Below, piece by piece: positions 37,660 to 47,853 of a stretch of DNA of 64,000 nucleotides (positions within the stretch are counted from its first letter, which is position 1; every line of letters begins with the position of its first letter). The DNA is from Hoplostethus atlanticus. Taxonomy: Eukaryota > Chordata > Actinopteri > Trachichthyiformes > Trachichthyidae. Location: positions 248,001-312,000 of the forward strand of contig JAXDDX010000164.1 of the NCBI GenBank assembly GCA_034670405.1, written 5' to 3'. A program made the translations under genes and the position numbers. Below the pieces are notes generated by a model. It was not told the DNA's origin and ran no database searches. It was given only the letters and a program-made list of their open reading frames with translations.

Positions 37660-38617
37660 CAAGTCATCACGGCTAAGGTCAGAGCCGCAACTTATTGAAT
37701 GAAGGAGTTCACATATTTGCCATGTACTTCAAGAATCCCCCCTTCTGAGACTGAAAGCACAGCTAGGCCTAAGTAGCCAAACAGCCAAACATTTATTCTA
37801 ATAAATTAACTGATGTACAGCAAGTGTTCTCACTATGTCAAATGGTAGGCGTTCCAACCTAGTCTGCGTGGATCTAGAAATGATCATGGGAGTTTTCACT
37901 GTTGGAGTCGGCCTGAATGCCTTACTCTCTTGTTCCCCAAGTTGTTTTGAAGAGGAATACCTTAGTAAAGATGAGTCACAAAGGCTGTAAAAAGGAAACA
38001 ACACAAGTAATGAGCGATATTCTGTTCTGAAGATTCAAACAATTATCATTTTACTCGGAGACAACTTTACAAAACTAATCAATGTTTTCAATGTGTGCTT
38101 GCCTTTATTTTGAGAAGATGAGAAGCAACATCAATGTAAATAGAAAACCTCTGAATTAGGCATTTTACCACCTTTCCCAAATCATCCGAATCGTCGAAGG
38201 TTAGTGAACGCACCCTCACTGCATATAAACACGAGTAGACTGGGGCGTGGTCCACTAAACTGGCAGAGACACAAATAAATCAAAGGTGCAAACCAGAACC
38301 AAACAAGAGAATGTGCTCTCACGTTCCCTAGTTTTAACGGCCTATTAAATTCAAACAAACGAATGGGTGACTAAAGGGGTTTCACTATTCACGTGAATGC
38401 GGGGATTCAGACACCGGTATTTCAATATTGTTTGGATACGGTAAATAAGGGTAAGTATGTTGCATAAGCATAGAGAATACGATACCCCAAAATGACAATA
38501 ACCACAAACACACTTCTTTGGTTTCTTTCATGCCGTGATGAGTGATGAATGCAGACAACCGCCGCATCATCACACACTGACACTAAAAATCTGTTCTGTA
38601 AATAATTCTCTGTGTAA
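37660..38617. other. Non-coding stretch, nothing recognised
   Basis: About 950 bp without a supported gene, repeat end or RNA gene. The open frames are under 75 codons and resemble nothing I know. Confidence 0.5.
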
Positions 38618-39670
38618 CAGTTTTTCTCAGTCGCTTTGGTACATTTCTCAGATCAGAAATCAGAAATTTGAAATTCTCAAAACCACTTGTTCAACCTCCA
38701 CATCACCTAGTCACTTGTGCACATCAAAAAACTTACCACCCAAAACATCTAGGCATTAGTTCATTGCATAAGTTATTATATGCAAAATGGTTGAATCAGT
38801 TGTCATAATCTGTCAAGCATATTTTCTATACATTTCTATTAGACTTTTTTTGTAAATGTGTCGTCCTGAATTGATAAATTGATCTCAGGTGAATCTTGAC
38901 TTTCAATACGGTTTTTCTCAGTTGCTTTGGCTCAATTCTCGAATGACAGTTGAAGTCGTCAAACCAATATGTGAAATTCTTCACAAAATGTTGTTATCCG
39001 TGCACAACAGAAAGAGCTTTGTTACCATTTGCAAATGTTTTAGCACATTTAGGCAAATGACTAAGCACAATTGTCTACAATTTGTACAATTATTGGTTGT
39101 ATATGTCTATGTGATCAAAATTCTTCTCCAAAATATGTTAGAATTCTTTCATTGTGTAAGTCATCACATGCAGAATAGTCCATCTAATTGTCTTTTTCTT
39201 TTCTGTATCGCAATGACATGGTCTGTCAACAAATTACAGTACAAACAGTAAAAGCATAAATGTGAATCCTGTCCAATCTCTTGCAATCAATCTCCCACAT
39301 ACAGTAATGTGTAACTTTGTACTGTTGAAATTGATGTTTGCCACACAGAAAAAGTGCAGCCTTGTGTATTTTCAATCGTCATCAAAACCTTTGTCATCGT
39401 TTCCATCAGAGTACAGTTATATTGACAACATGGCTAAGCATTTTGACTATCTTGTTTGTAAACAATGACACAAGGACGTGTCATTCTGATGGCACTGACA
39501 TAAAGATTTACTTTTGAGAGATGAACTAAGGATTTTGAGCAAGTTACGGGCTTTTGCAGGTAATCCATTGTGTGGTGCTGTTTGTACAAATTGTTTCGAG
39601 AAATGCACTTACTCTTTTGCAAATGTTAAGGATGACTCGAGAAATGTACCAAAGCGACTGAGAAAAACTG
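38618..39670. mobile_element. DNA element with 32-bp perfect inverted ends
   Basis: The ends (38618-38649 and 39639-39670, beginning CAGTTTTTCTCAGTCGCTTT) are exact inverses and are flanked by TAA on both sides (38615-38617 and 39671-39673). A diverged internal echo of the end (GGTTTTTCTCAGTTGCTTTG) lies at about 38910-38930. The 1053-bp interior is AT-rich with no transposase I can recognise. The perfect ends suggest a fairly recent insertion. The superfamily is uncertain: a TAA duplication fits PIF/Harbinger or Zator, while TA plus a chance A would fit mariner. Confidence 0.8.
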
Positions 39671-40327
39671 TAATATCTGATCTCGTGAGCACGAGCAAGT
39701 GGACCGTCGGTTGTCTAGCAAGTTTTTATTTAGCGATAAAAATAAATAAAATAAAGTCACGTCACAAGAAGCCCACCTCTCTCTATTGCTGTTGAAGCTT
39801 GATCATCAGGTGGGATGAAGAATGATTTTATTTTATTTTTTACAGAAAAAACATTAAACTACAACAATCATTAGCTATAGTTGAATAATCTCTGAAAAGT
39901 AACCTAACATGGACTGTAAATTCCTCTTTCTTGGTGAAAATTTGTCCTCCATTTCCTTGCTTTTTTTTCTCTTCCAGCACTCCTGGAAAGTCTTTTTCAC
40001 CCCGTCTTGCTGCTATGTGGTTTTCAATTCCTGATGTGACACAGCTGACGCGGCTAAACCATTTTTACATAACTCAAGGGGTATTAGAAGTTGTGGATAT
40101 TTTAGGCATAATGATGATATATGACATTTTCATGCAAATTGTATAAATATCTATTTATATTATCAGAAATTGATTATATTCATATGTCCAATACATTATG
40201 TTAGCAAATATTTATCAAACAATACAATCTATAAACCATGGCATCTTTGAATCTTTACAACACACACACACTCTCTCAATGACGTCATGCTCATTGCGAC
40301 ATAAGTGGAACTCAAAGGTATAAAAAA
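39671..40327. other. Non-coding stretch before the coiled-coil copy
   Basis: AT-rich, no recognised feature. A TATAAAAAA-like box at about 40319-40327 precedes the coiled-coil frame and may be its old promoter. Confidence 0.4.
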
Positions 40328-40594
40328 GTGCGCAGCAGCGATGTGGGCATATTTGGAGCTAATCTCATGATGGAAGCACCAAAGAAAAAGAGAACTAGGA
40401 GAAGAAAGGGCAAGGGCCAGCAGGACAACAATACCCATGGCACCGAGGCTCTCCAGAAAAAGACCCTGCAAGGTCTTTTGAAGAACCTGGAGGAATACAT
40501 AAAACCTCATCTGGATAATGTCAAAAGCCTTATCCACACTGGAGACAGTAAAGAGACAGCTGACCTGGAAACCATAGTGGAGATGCTGGAATTC

Positions 40595-40652
40595 CTAATC
40601 CAGATAAAAACTTATCTGGATTAGCAAGGACGAAAACTATTTCTATATCCTA
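40595..40652 (+). other. Hairpin plus 30-bp micro-inversion relative to copy 2
   Basis: 40595-40607 and 40612-40624 are exact 13-bp inverse arms around AAAC. 40623-40652 is the exact reverse complement of 60978-61007 in copy 2, while both flanks are colinear. Confidence 0.9.
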
Positions 40653-40996
40653 GTTTCCAGCTGGAGGAAGCACAGGACGAGGTACAGGAGCAGGCCATCC
40701 AACTCAAGGTCTGTGAGGTGAAGAAGGAGGCTCTCCGCCAAGAAAGTGAGGAGCTAAAAGGAATGCTCCACACAGAGAAGGCCTTGAACCTCCAGGAAAG
40801 TGGCCATGCACCTCAAGGCCTGTGATGTGGAGAAGGAGGCCCTCCACCAGGAACGTGAGAAGCTGAAAGGAATGCTTCACACAGAGAAGGCCTTGAACAT
40901 CCAGGAAGAGGCCATGCACCTCAATGCCTGTGATGTCATGGGGTCCTCTGCCAAGAAATTGAGGCCCTCAACCAAGAGCTGAAGGCCTGTGAGGTG

Positions 40997-41206
40997 GAGA
41001 AGGAGGCCCTGCGCCAAGACCTCAAGGCCGGCAAGGTTGAGAGCATTGCCGTTCACCAAGAGAAGGAGGCCCTCTACCAGGAGCTCAAGGCCTGTGAGGT
41101 GGAGAAGGAGGCCCTTCGCCAAGACCTCAAGGCCTGCAAGGTCAAGAGCAATACCCTTCACCAAGAGAAGGAGGCCCTCTACCAGGAGCTCAAGGCCTGT
41201 GAGGTG
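40997..41206 (+). repeat. 105-bp tandem coding repeat (two units)
   Basis: Units start at 40997 and 41102, with a third partial unit at 41207. The same 105-bp period occurs in copy 2 (61271 to 61376). Confidence 0.9.
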
Positions 41207-41758
41207 GAGAAGGAGGCCCTGTGCCAAGAAAGGGAGGAGCTAAAATAACTGCTCCACACAGAGAAGGCCTTGAGCACCCAAGCTGCTGTGAAAACTGAGG
41301 CCATCATCCTGGACCTGCAGCTTCAGCTGTGGGAGATGAATACCACAATCTCAGAGGCCAGGGAAGTCCAGATTGAGACTGAATATCTTCTGGCTACCAG
41401 CGGCAAGACATGGGAGGAGAAAAAGGAGATCCTTCTCCTAGAGAAAGAGGAATTGCTCCTTCAGATTGAGGCAGTGCAGCTGGAGAAGGAGATCAAACTC
41501 AAATTCCTTGAGGAAAGCTCAAGGCAGAGGAGTTGGAGAAATATCTCCTTAGGGAGAAAGAGGAGGACCAGAAGGCACTGGAGAAGAGTCTGGCCACCAA
41601 GCTGTCTCACCAGGAGTAGCCAAGTGACAAAAATAAATTCATGGCTGCCCGGAGTGAGGTTGAGCAGCAGCTGGAGTGCAGACTCCTTGAGGTGACGGAG
41701 GTGAGGCGGGCAGCTCTGGAGAAAAAGATGAGTCCGAGATTGGTTAAAAGCTCTAAGC

Positions 41759-44029
41759 CAGTGGTGCCCAACCAGTCGATCGCGATCTACTAGTCGATCG
41801 CGGGGTGCTTACAGGTCGATCACAAAATCCTTTTTGGATAATGACTGTATGTATCACTAACAATCCCCGACACATCCCCGAACTTTGTAGTGTCAGTGTC
41901 TCGCATTCAACCAGTCAGTCCGTGCATGTTTATTTTGTTGTCACATACTGCCATCTACTGGGTGGCTAAAGATGACTAAGCGAGAAGTGGACTAAGCTAA
42001 TGGCTACTGGAACAGATAAGAAACGGAAGACCTATCATTTTCACACGGAATGGGAAGAGGATTTTTTCTTTGTTATGTCAAACTCAAAATGTGTGTGCCT
42101 GATATGCAAAGCTTGCATCGCGCTAGCAAAGAAGGGCAACCTAGAACGGCATTTTAAAACCATGCACAAAACCTACGAGAGGGATTTCCCAGCCAAAAGT
42201 GAGCTCTGAAAAAGTAAGATTCAAGAACTGAAATCTCAACTAGCAGCACAACAGTCCATTTTCACGAAGCCTAACACCAGGGGAAAAGCAGCCACCATAG
42301 CATCATATCGAGTGAGTCACGTTCTTGTGAAACATAAAAAGCCATTCAAAGACGGAGAGATGGTGAAGGAGGCATTTTTGGAGGTTGCGGACTCGCTGTT
42401 TGGAGGTTTTAAAAATAAAACTGAAATCATGGCGGCTGTCAAGGATATTCAGTTATCCAGAAACACAGTAACGCGGCGATGTGTGGACATAGCGGGAAAC
42501 ATCGAGGATCAACTAAAAAATGACATTGACTGTTGTGAGTGTTACTCCCTTCAATTTGATGAGTCCACAGACATCACAGATGTGGCACAGTTGTGTATTT
42601 ACATTAGAATGGTGTTCGACGACATGAGTGCCAAAGAGGAGATACTGGACATTTTGCCACTGAAAGGACATACACGGGGAGAGGATATTTTCCAAGCCTT
42701 CATGGAGTTAGTGGACAAAATCTACCTGCCTATTTCTAAACTAGTCTCCATTACCACTGATGGGGCCCCCGCGATGGTGGGTCGTGCAAACGGTTTTGTT
42801 GCCTTGTGTAAACGACACGATTCTTTCCCAGACTTTATCCATTATCATTGCATCATCCACCAACAAGCTTTGTGCGGTAAGGTTTTGAACATGAAAGACG
42901 TGATGGGTGTTGCCATGAAGATTGTGAATTCCATCCGCGCGAGAAGCCTTCAGAGGAGGCTATTCCGTGCTCAGGTGGAAGATACTGAAGCGGAACACAC
43001 TGAGTTGCTGTTGCATACTGACGTGCGATGGCTGAGCAGAGGCAAATTTCTGGCGAGATTTTGCGAGCTATTGCCTAAAGTGAAAGAATTTCTCAGGCAG
43101 TCTAAAGATGCAGTGTATGCCCAGCTTGATGACGAGCAGTGGCTCATGGACTTGGCGTTCCTCACTGACTTGACTGGCATTCTGAATGAACTGAATTTAG
43201 AGTTGCAGGGAGAAAAACAAAACTATAATTGACATGATCAGCGCTGTGAACACTTTTAAGCGCAAACTACAGCTACTTTCAACCAAGCTGCAGCGCCAGG
43301 ACCTGCGCTACTTTCAAAGCATGCATTCAGAACTTGAGCGTCAGGGCAAAGATGCAGCTCAACTCGACAGTGCCCGTTACATTGAACAAGTTCAGAGCAT
43401 TGCATCGGAGTTTGAAAGACGTTTCACAGACTTTGCATCACTCGAGCCAGTCGCCTCATACATGTGTTTCCCGTTTGGCACAGATATTGATGTGGATGAC
43501 ATTGCCTCCAAAGTGGGAACACTATTCCTCCTGGACACTACTGCAGTGGAGATGGAAATTCTCACCCTTCAGAATGACGTTCAGATGAAATCCAGGGCAT
43601 CCACTGACATGAAGGGTGAAATTTGGCACCTGCTCTCAGAGGAGAAGTATCCTAACATAAGAAGATGTGCCTTTTGCCTGTCAGCCCTATTTGGATCAAC
43701 CTACCTATGTGAATCTGCCTTCTCCCACATGAAAACCATAAAGGCCAAGTTCAGATCCACCATGACAGATGACCACCTATCCGCCTGCCTGAGACTTGCC
43801 ACCAGCTGCTACACCCCTGATTATGAGAAACTAGCATCCTCCTCCCAATGCCAAACATCCCATTAAGGTAATCACTCCCTTCTCTGAAACGGAAAACATG
43901 TGTCTGCTGTATAACAGTAGCTTTATGCAACTCATCATGGGACAGAGACTGGGATTTGGGACTGGTAGATCTTGTGATGTTGAAAAATGTAAAAGTAGAT
44001 CTGAAGTGTAAAAACGTTGGGCACCTCTG
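41759..44029 (+). mobile_element. hAT transposon, nearly complete (2271 bp)
   Basis: The ends CAGTGGTGCCCAAC and, inverted, CAGAGGTGCCCAAC are flanked by an exact 8-bp target duplication CTCTAAGC (41751-41758 and 44030-44037). A single long transposase gene fills the inside. The exact duplication and only two lesions in the gene suggest a young insertion. The element interrupts coiled-coil copy 1, and copy 2 lacks it. Confidence 0.95.
42000..43866 (+). pseudogene. hAT transposase, GTF2IRD2/ZBED5-type
   Basis: The enzyme cuts and pastes the surrounding hAT element. It begins MATGTDKKRKTYHFHTEWEE and has a BED-like zinc finger at residues about 31-56 (CLICKAC, then HFKTMH, a C-x2-C and H-x4-H pattern). 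The RNase H-like core follows (LQFDESTDITD with the first catalytic Asp, TTDGAPAMVG with the second, then HCIIHQQALCGK and VRWLSRGKF). The C-terminal dimerisation part is near YLCESAFSHMKTIKAKFRS. There is one in-frame TGA after SEL (about 42207-42209) and one frameshift in an A-run near 43210-43220. Otherwise it reads through about 620 residues, close to full family length. Domesticated relatives in mammals include GTF2IRD2 and ZBED5. Confidence 0.92.
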
Positions 44030-44171
44030 CTCTAAGCCTTCCATGATGAGGACAGTCATCTGTGTCCTGGCCCCAACACAGAGGAGGGAGAAGGAAGAAG
44101 ATCAAGTCCACTTCCAGCAGGAAAGAAATCCTGAATTTCTTCAGAAGAACCTGAGCACTTTGACATCTCTG

Positions 44172-44183
<12 letters not shown>

Positions 44184-44222
<39 letters not shown>
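44184..44222 (+). repeat. (CA)n microsatellite in the coiled-coil 3' end
   Basis: CA run following a CT run. The equivalent place in copy 2 has only the CT run, so the CA tract grew in copy 1. Confidence 0.9.
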
Positions 44223-44227
<5 letters not shown>

Positions 44228-44569
44228 CCCTTAGCAAACCACCACCCGCTGACACAACCCACCACCCCGACACACTCCTACACCCATATGCAACCCACCG
44301 CCCAGCTTCCTGAAATTGCTCTCAATAAAAAAAAAAGTAGTAAACGATTGAACACATTTAATCGTTTATTCAATGTATATACAAGAGTTTTCACAATTAA
44401 ACTTATGATTGCTAGTTATCAGCTTCAGAACTTGCAATCACCAGTTCATGTCATGTGACCAAGAGTTCACTGAACTAATCATATAGAGCTCAACAGTGAG
44501 GTTCCGGAAGTGAAAATCCCAAAATCGGGATTTTGATTATTAGCCATAATGTCGTAACCATCCAAGGTA

Positions 44570-45365
44570 GACTACAAGCTATCAGATTGTGAAACGATGG
44601 TGTATGCTCCTGTAGAAGCCACAAGTCTGTATGATATCAACCTTGTTTTAAGAAAAACATGTTTTATTCGCGATGTCATGGGGAAGTACTACACTACCCA
44701 CAATCCTAAAGTGTAGCAGCAACGTCTCTGATTGGTGGAGCTCGCTGTTACCATGGAAATGTTTACCGCACCCGCGGTAACTGGATCGAATTCACATTTA
44801 TTAAAAACGGGTAACATTAATAACTTATATATCTGATCCATCGGTTCTTCACCAACACACTGGTGGGGAATCGGTGGAACCGGCATTGATGGACGCCCGA
44901 GCGGTCATTGCAGTCAGGAACGAAGCACTGTACCATGTCGATGACAACACTATACACTATACTATATGAAACACTATATATACACACATAACAACAATAT
45001 AAACACTATAATATTGACAAATGTTAAATTCAAGAAGAAGTGCGCTAAACTATCGTTAGGTTGGAAGTTGTTGGAAAAGTATCATTTGCAATGGTTTATG
45101 GGATGAGTAGTTCCTTCACTTTTAAAATAATTATGTACACAGTCTTGTACCTTTGCCTTTTTTTCTGTTTTCCGATCATTTTTTTGATCAGAATCAAATG
45201 TTTTATGGTCACGATTCATCTCCTAGTTGGTTGGCTTGGTTCCAGGCTTAAAACTCTTTATATAAGGATTTTCTGAAATGTCAATGTAGTGAATGAATGG
45301 GAAATTCACTCCGGAACTGGAGCCGTTCAAAAAGTGGGCGGTCACTGTTGCGCTCTATTAGGGTT
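44570..45365 (+). repeat. Dispersed repeat family 2, copy 2
   Basis: Longer partner of 26985-27515. It contains GTTACCATGGAAAT, an X-box-like site, next to ATTGG (44729-44735 area), and the blocks listed for copy 1. Confidence 0.65.
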
Positions 45366-45429
45366 AGTTTATTAGCATACCCAGCATGTGTTACCGGTCT
45401 CAGAAACTGGAACCGGAGAACAATGACGA

Positions 45430-45800
45430 GAAGTCATGGTTTCAGCAAGTAAAATTTAAGACTTTTTAAGACCTTTTTAATGGCACTAAGAATACAATTT
45501 AAGACCAATTTTGCGACAAAAATGAATGTAAAAAACAAACAGTAGTATTTGACAGCTGTTTTATGTTTTTCACTCTGCATATGAAATTCCAAAGCTTTGA
45601 TTCCCATTGTGCCAATTTGAAGGTTCAAATGAGGCAGCGGGCTTTGTGCTTCAACCAAGTAACAAACTTGCTGTTGTCCACCCATGTGTGGCTGAATTTG
45701 CACTTCCCCATAGTAGTTGGAAATAATTGCTTTTTTGTCAGGACTGTGCCTGTGATTTGGCAAGGCAGAGGCACTAAAGCAGCTAGCCAAACAGTCTCTG
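45430..45800 (-). mobile_element. hAT-like remnant with N-terminal zinc-finger piece
   Basis: On the minus strand the start MGKCKFSHTWVDNSKFVTWL, then QIGTMGIKALEFHMQSEKHK in another frame, matches the finger exon of a hAT-related fish transposase (a shared '.MG..AL..HM.S.KHKT' motif). The 'TTTAAGACTTTTTAAGACC' tail at about 45457-45475 is typical of the same repeat. It is a short dead piece. Confidence 0.6.
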
Positions 45801-45899
45801 GCTGAGGTAAAGCAAACTCAGATCAGCACAGGAAAGTGTGCTCTACTGCCAAAAAACAAATCCGTAATTTCAACCATTGAAACAAGTCAACAACAACCA

Positions 45900-46795
45900 T
45901 CGCCCTTCGGCTTGGCCCTCAGAACATAGTTACAAGGGGTAGTGGTTGAAATCTCCCCCTATGAAATGGGACAACCCTTCAAGACCCTGATACATCATTG
46001 ATGACGTTTACGTAAATAGACAAATTTGTTATCGGACATTACACACATCACAGTGACATTTGCCATTCATCTGATGGAGATAGAAAAGCATGGACGCTCG
46101 CGATTCGTTCACAACTTATACGTTTCACGCTACCAATTGATCAAACAAGTCATCAAATAAAAAAGACCACTGCTTCATTACCGGGCCACTTCATGACAGA
46201 ATAGCGTTAGCGGTGCTCTGTAGTCTGCACTGATATTAGAGGAGCCATAACAAGTGCAGCAACTTCGCTGCTGGACTTTAGTTATATTTCGGGCGTCATA
46301 TGCCATCAAAGGTGCAACAATGCAACATGGAAATATGTCAAAATGCGGGACTGTCATGCACAAATCAGCCTAAAAACAATGTTGTAACGTTAACTAGCGA
46401 GGTAGAGACATCAGCATACTAGCGATTTTCTTGTTATGCTTGTTATAAAGAAAAGGTCTATAATACATTGAAACAACATTAAACACGACGGTTAGAATAT
46501 TTTAAAATCTTTATTAACGAAGAAAATACTACATTTGTGGTTCACTTTGGATGGTAGTGTAGCGTTCGCCATGATCTTCCAGTTGATTCGCAGGTCATTC
46601 TGGGAGACTTCTCCTAACCCTCGGTTTGTAGTGTGCCCCTGAAAAATCTCCGTTTGGAGGGCCATGTAGCCCTAACACTTTGCCCTACCCCTCGATCCCA
46701 ACAAGAATCGGGACACCCCTACCCCTACACGTGAACGCGCAAAACGGAGGGGAAGGGCTAAGGGGTAGGGCCAAGGGCTGAATTGGGATTCGGCC
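45900..46795 (-). mobile_element. Inverted-repeat element 'GGCCGAATCCC', copy 2 (truncated)
   Basis: Reverse-oriented copy of 36682-37659. The right end is intact (GAATTGGGATTCGGCC at 46780-46795). The left end stops at about 45900 without the terminal repeat. Shared inner blocks include the segment around GACGCTCGCGATTCGTTCAC and the ATAAAGATTT tract. Confidence 0.75.
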
Positions 46796-46841
46796 CAAGT
46801 TTACGTAATAATAATTAACGTTGTGCCAACACACCATTGAT

Positions 46842-47400
46842 TAGGGTGACCAGACGTCCCCGTTTTCCGGGGACAGTCCCCGTTTTTGGTGGCCTATCCC
46901 TGGCTGGAGCTATCCCCGGAAATGTCCCTGTTTTTAACTGTGCGTTAAAAACAGACCGCAAAGTGAAATAATATTTTACGTGGCAAGAAAGACTGGGCAG
47001 CAGAGCCTACCGGTTGGTACCCAATTTTTACAAAGTCGGCCTGCACCATAGTCTCCCGGAAATGAGCCCAATCTCCCTGACAAAAAAAACAACAACGCAC
47101 GAGTTATGCACTTCGGCACAACCACAGCGTGCGGAATGTGATGTTTGGTGATGTGATTTTGTGATTTAGCTAGCCAAATGGAACAACACGGAGCCAAAAA
47201 AAGAAAATACTCTACACAGTTATCATCAGTCCACTCACGAACATATCCATGTCTTAAGGCAGTAAAAAATAAGCTGACTATGGCACACTGCACTGTGTGC
47301 AATTCTAGCTTTTCAGTCGGAGGTTTAAATGACTGCAAAAGATATGTTGAGGTAAGCTCAACTTTAATGCAAGAAACGATTAGCTAAAAAAGGCTTATGG
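46842..47400 (+). mobile_element. hAT-like 5' end with N-terminal finger piece
   Basis: It starts TAGGGTGACCAGACGTCCCC, a hAT-style end, then a frame at 47178 (MEQHGAKKRKYSTQL, then LTMAHCTVCNSSFSVGGLND) that looks like the TTF/BED-type finger of hAT transposases. The rest of the enzyme is absent and no right end is found. Confidence 0.5.
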
Positions 47401-47627
47401 GGAGAAGTGGTCAGACATTAATATATGGCAAAAACGACAGCTAACGCTGTTTAATACTAAGCTAATATAGCCAAAACGGGGGAAACTGGAGGAATTGTAT
47501 GTATTGTTTATTGTGCTGTAACCAGAGATAATGGGCCAGATTCATAAAACACATCGCCCGATTTAATGTTAACGGCAGATACCGTCGCAGTATCGCATTT
47601 TCTTATTCATAAACGTGTGTTACCGGC

Positions 47628-47700
47628 AGGCCCGGTTCTAGACTGCTTTGATTGGGGGGACAATCACAGATTTTTTTTTTTTTTATATATATATAACTTT
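47628..47700. mobile_element. Possible terminal end of a DUF4371/ZMYM1-type hAT
   Basis: CAGGCCCGGTTCTAGACTGC is like the ends of hAT elements related to ZMYM1. It could be the left end of the element whose minus-strand transposase piece lies at 49975-50373 and 53347-53420. The link is inferred only. Confidence 0.35.
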
Positions 47701-47853
47701 TTATTGATATCACAGTATGTTGTACTACAGTCTACAGGGTGTTTTCCTTATTTAAATGTTATTACTACAGGCAACATGCATAAACTAATTATGAACTAAC
47801 TATATACATGAACTAATTATGAACTATATACATGAACTAATGAACTAACTATA

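Larger units (their letters stand above)
40328..44337 (+). pseudogene. Coiled-coil protein gene with 35-residue repeats, copy 1 (broken, split by hAT)
   Basis: I do not recognise the family. The first frame (40328-40624) has a basic patch KKKRTRRRKGKG, like a nuclear signal, then a helical stretch (LLKNLEEYIKPHLDNVKSLI). It is cut by a stop at the inversion near 40622. Next come Glu/Lys/Leu-rich coiled-coil units in changing frames. Two exact-length tandem units of 105 bp (35 residues, five heptads) lie at 40997-41101 and 41102-41206, each with EKEALYQELKACEV-like wording. A further coil (41270-41760) follows. The tail resumes at 44030 after a hAT insertion (41759-44029) and ends in CT/CA repeats and a CAATAAAAAA signal at about 44326. 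It has several frame breaks, so it is not a working gene as it stands. Copy 2 is at 60777-61980. Confidence 0.7.

Noticed and set aside
40877-41227. Leu-rich minus-strand frame (116 codons) with regular repeats
   Set aside because: Mirror of the plus-strand coiled-coil repeat; the same shadow appears at 61061-61333.
43935-44273. Minus frames with VCVCV runs
   Set aside because: Complement of the CA tract in the coiled-coil 3' end.
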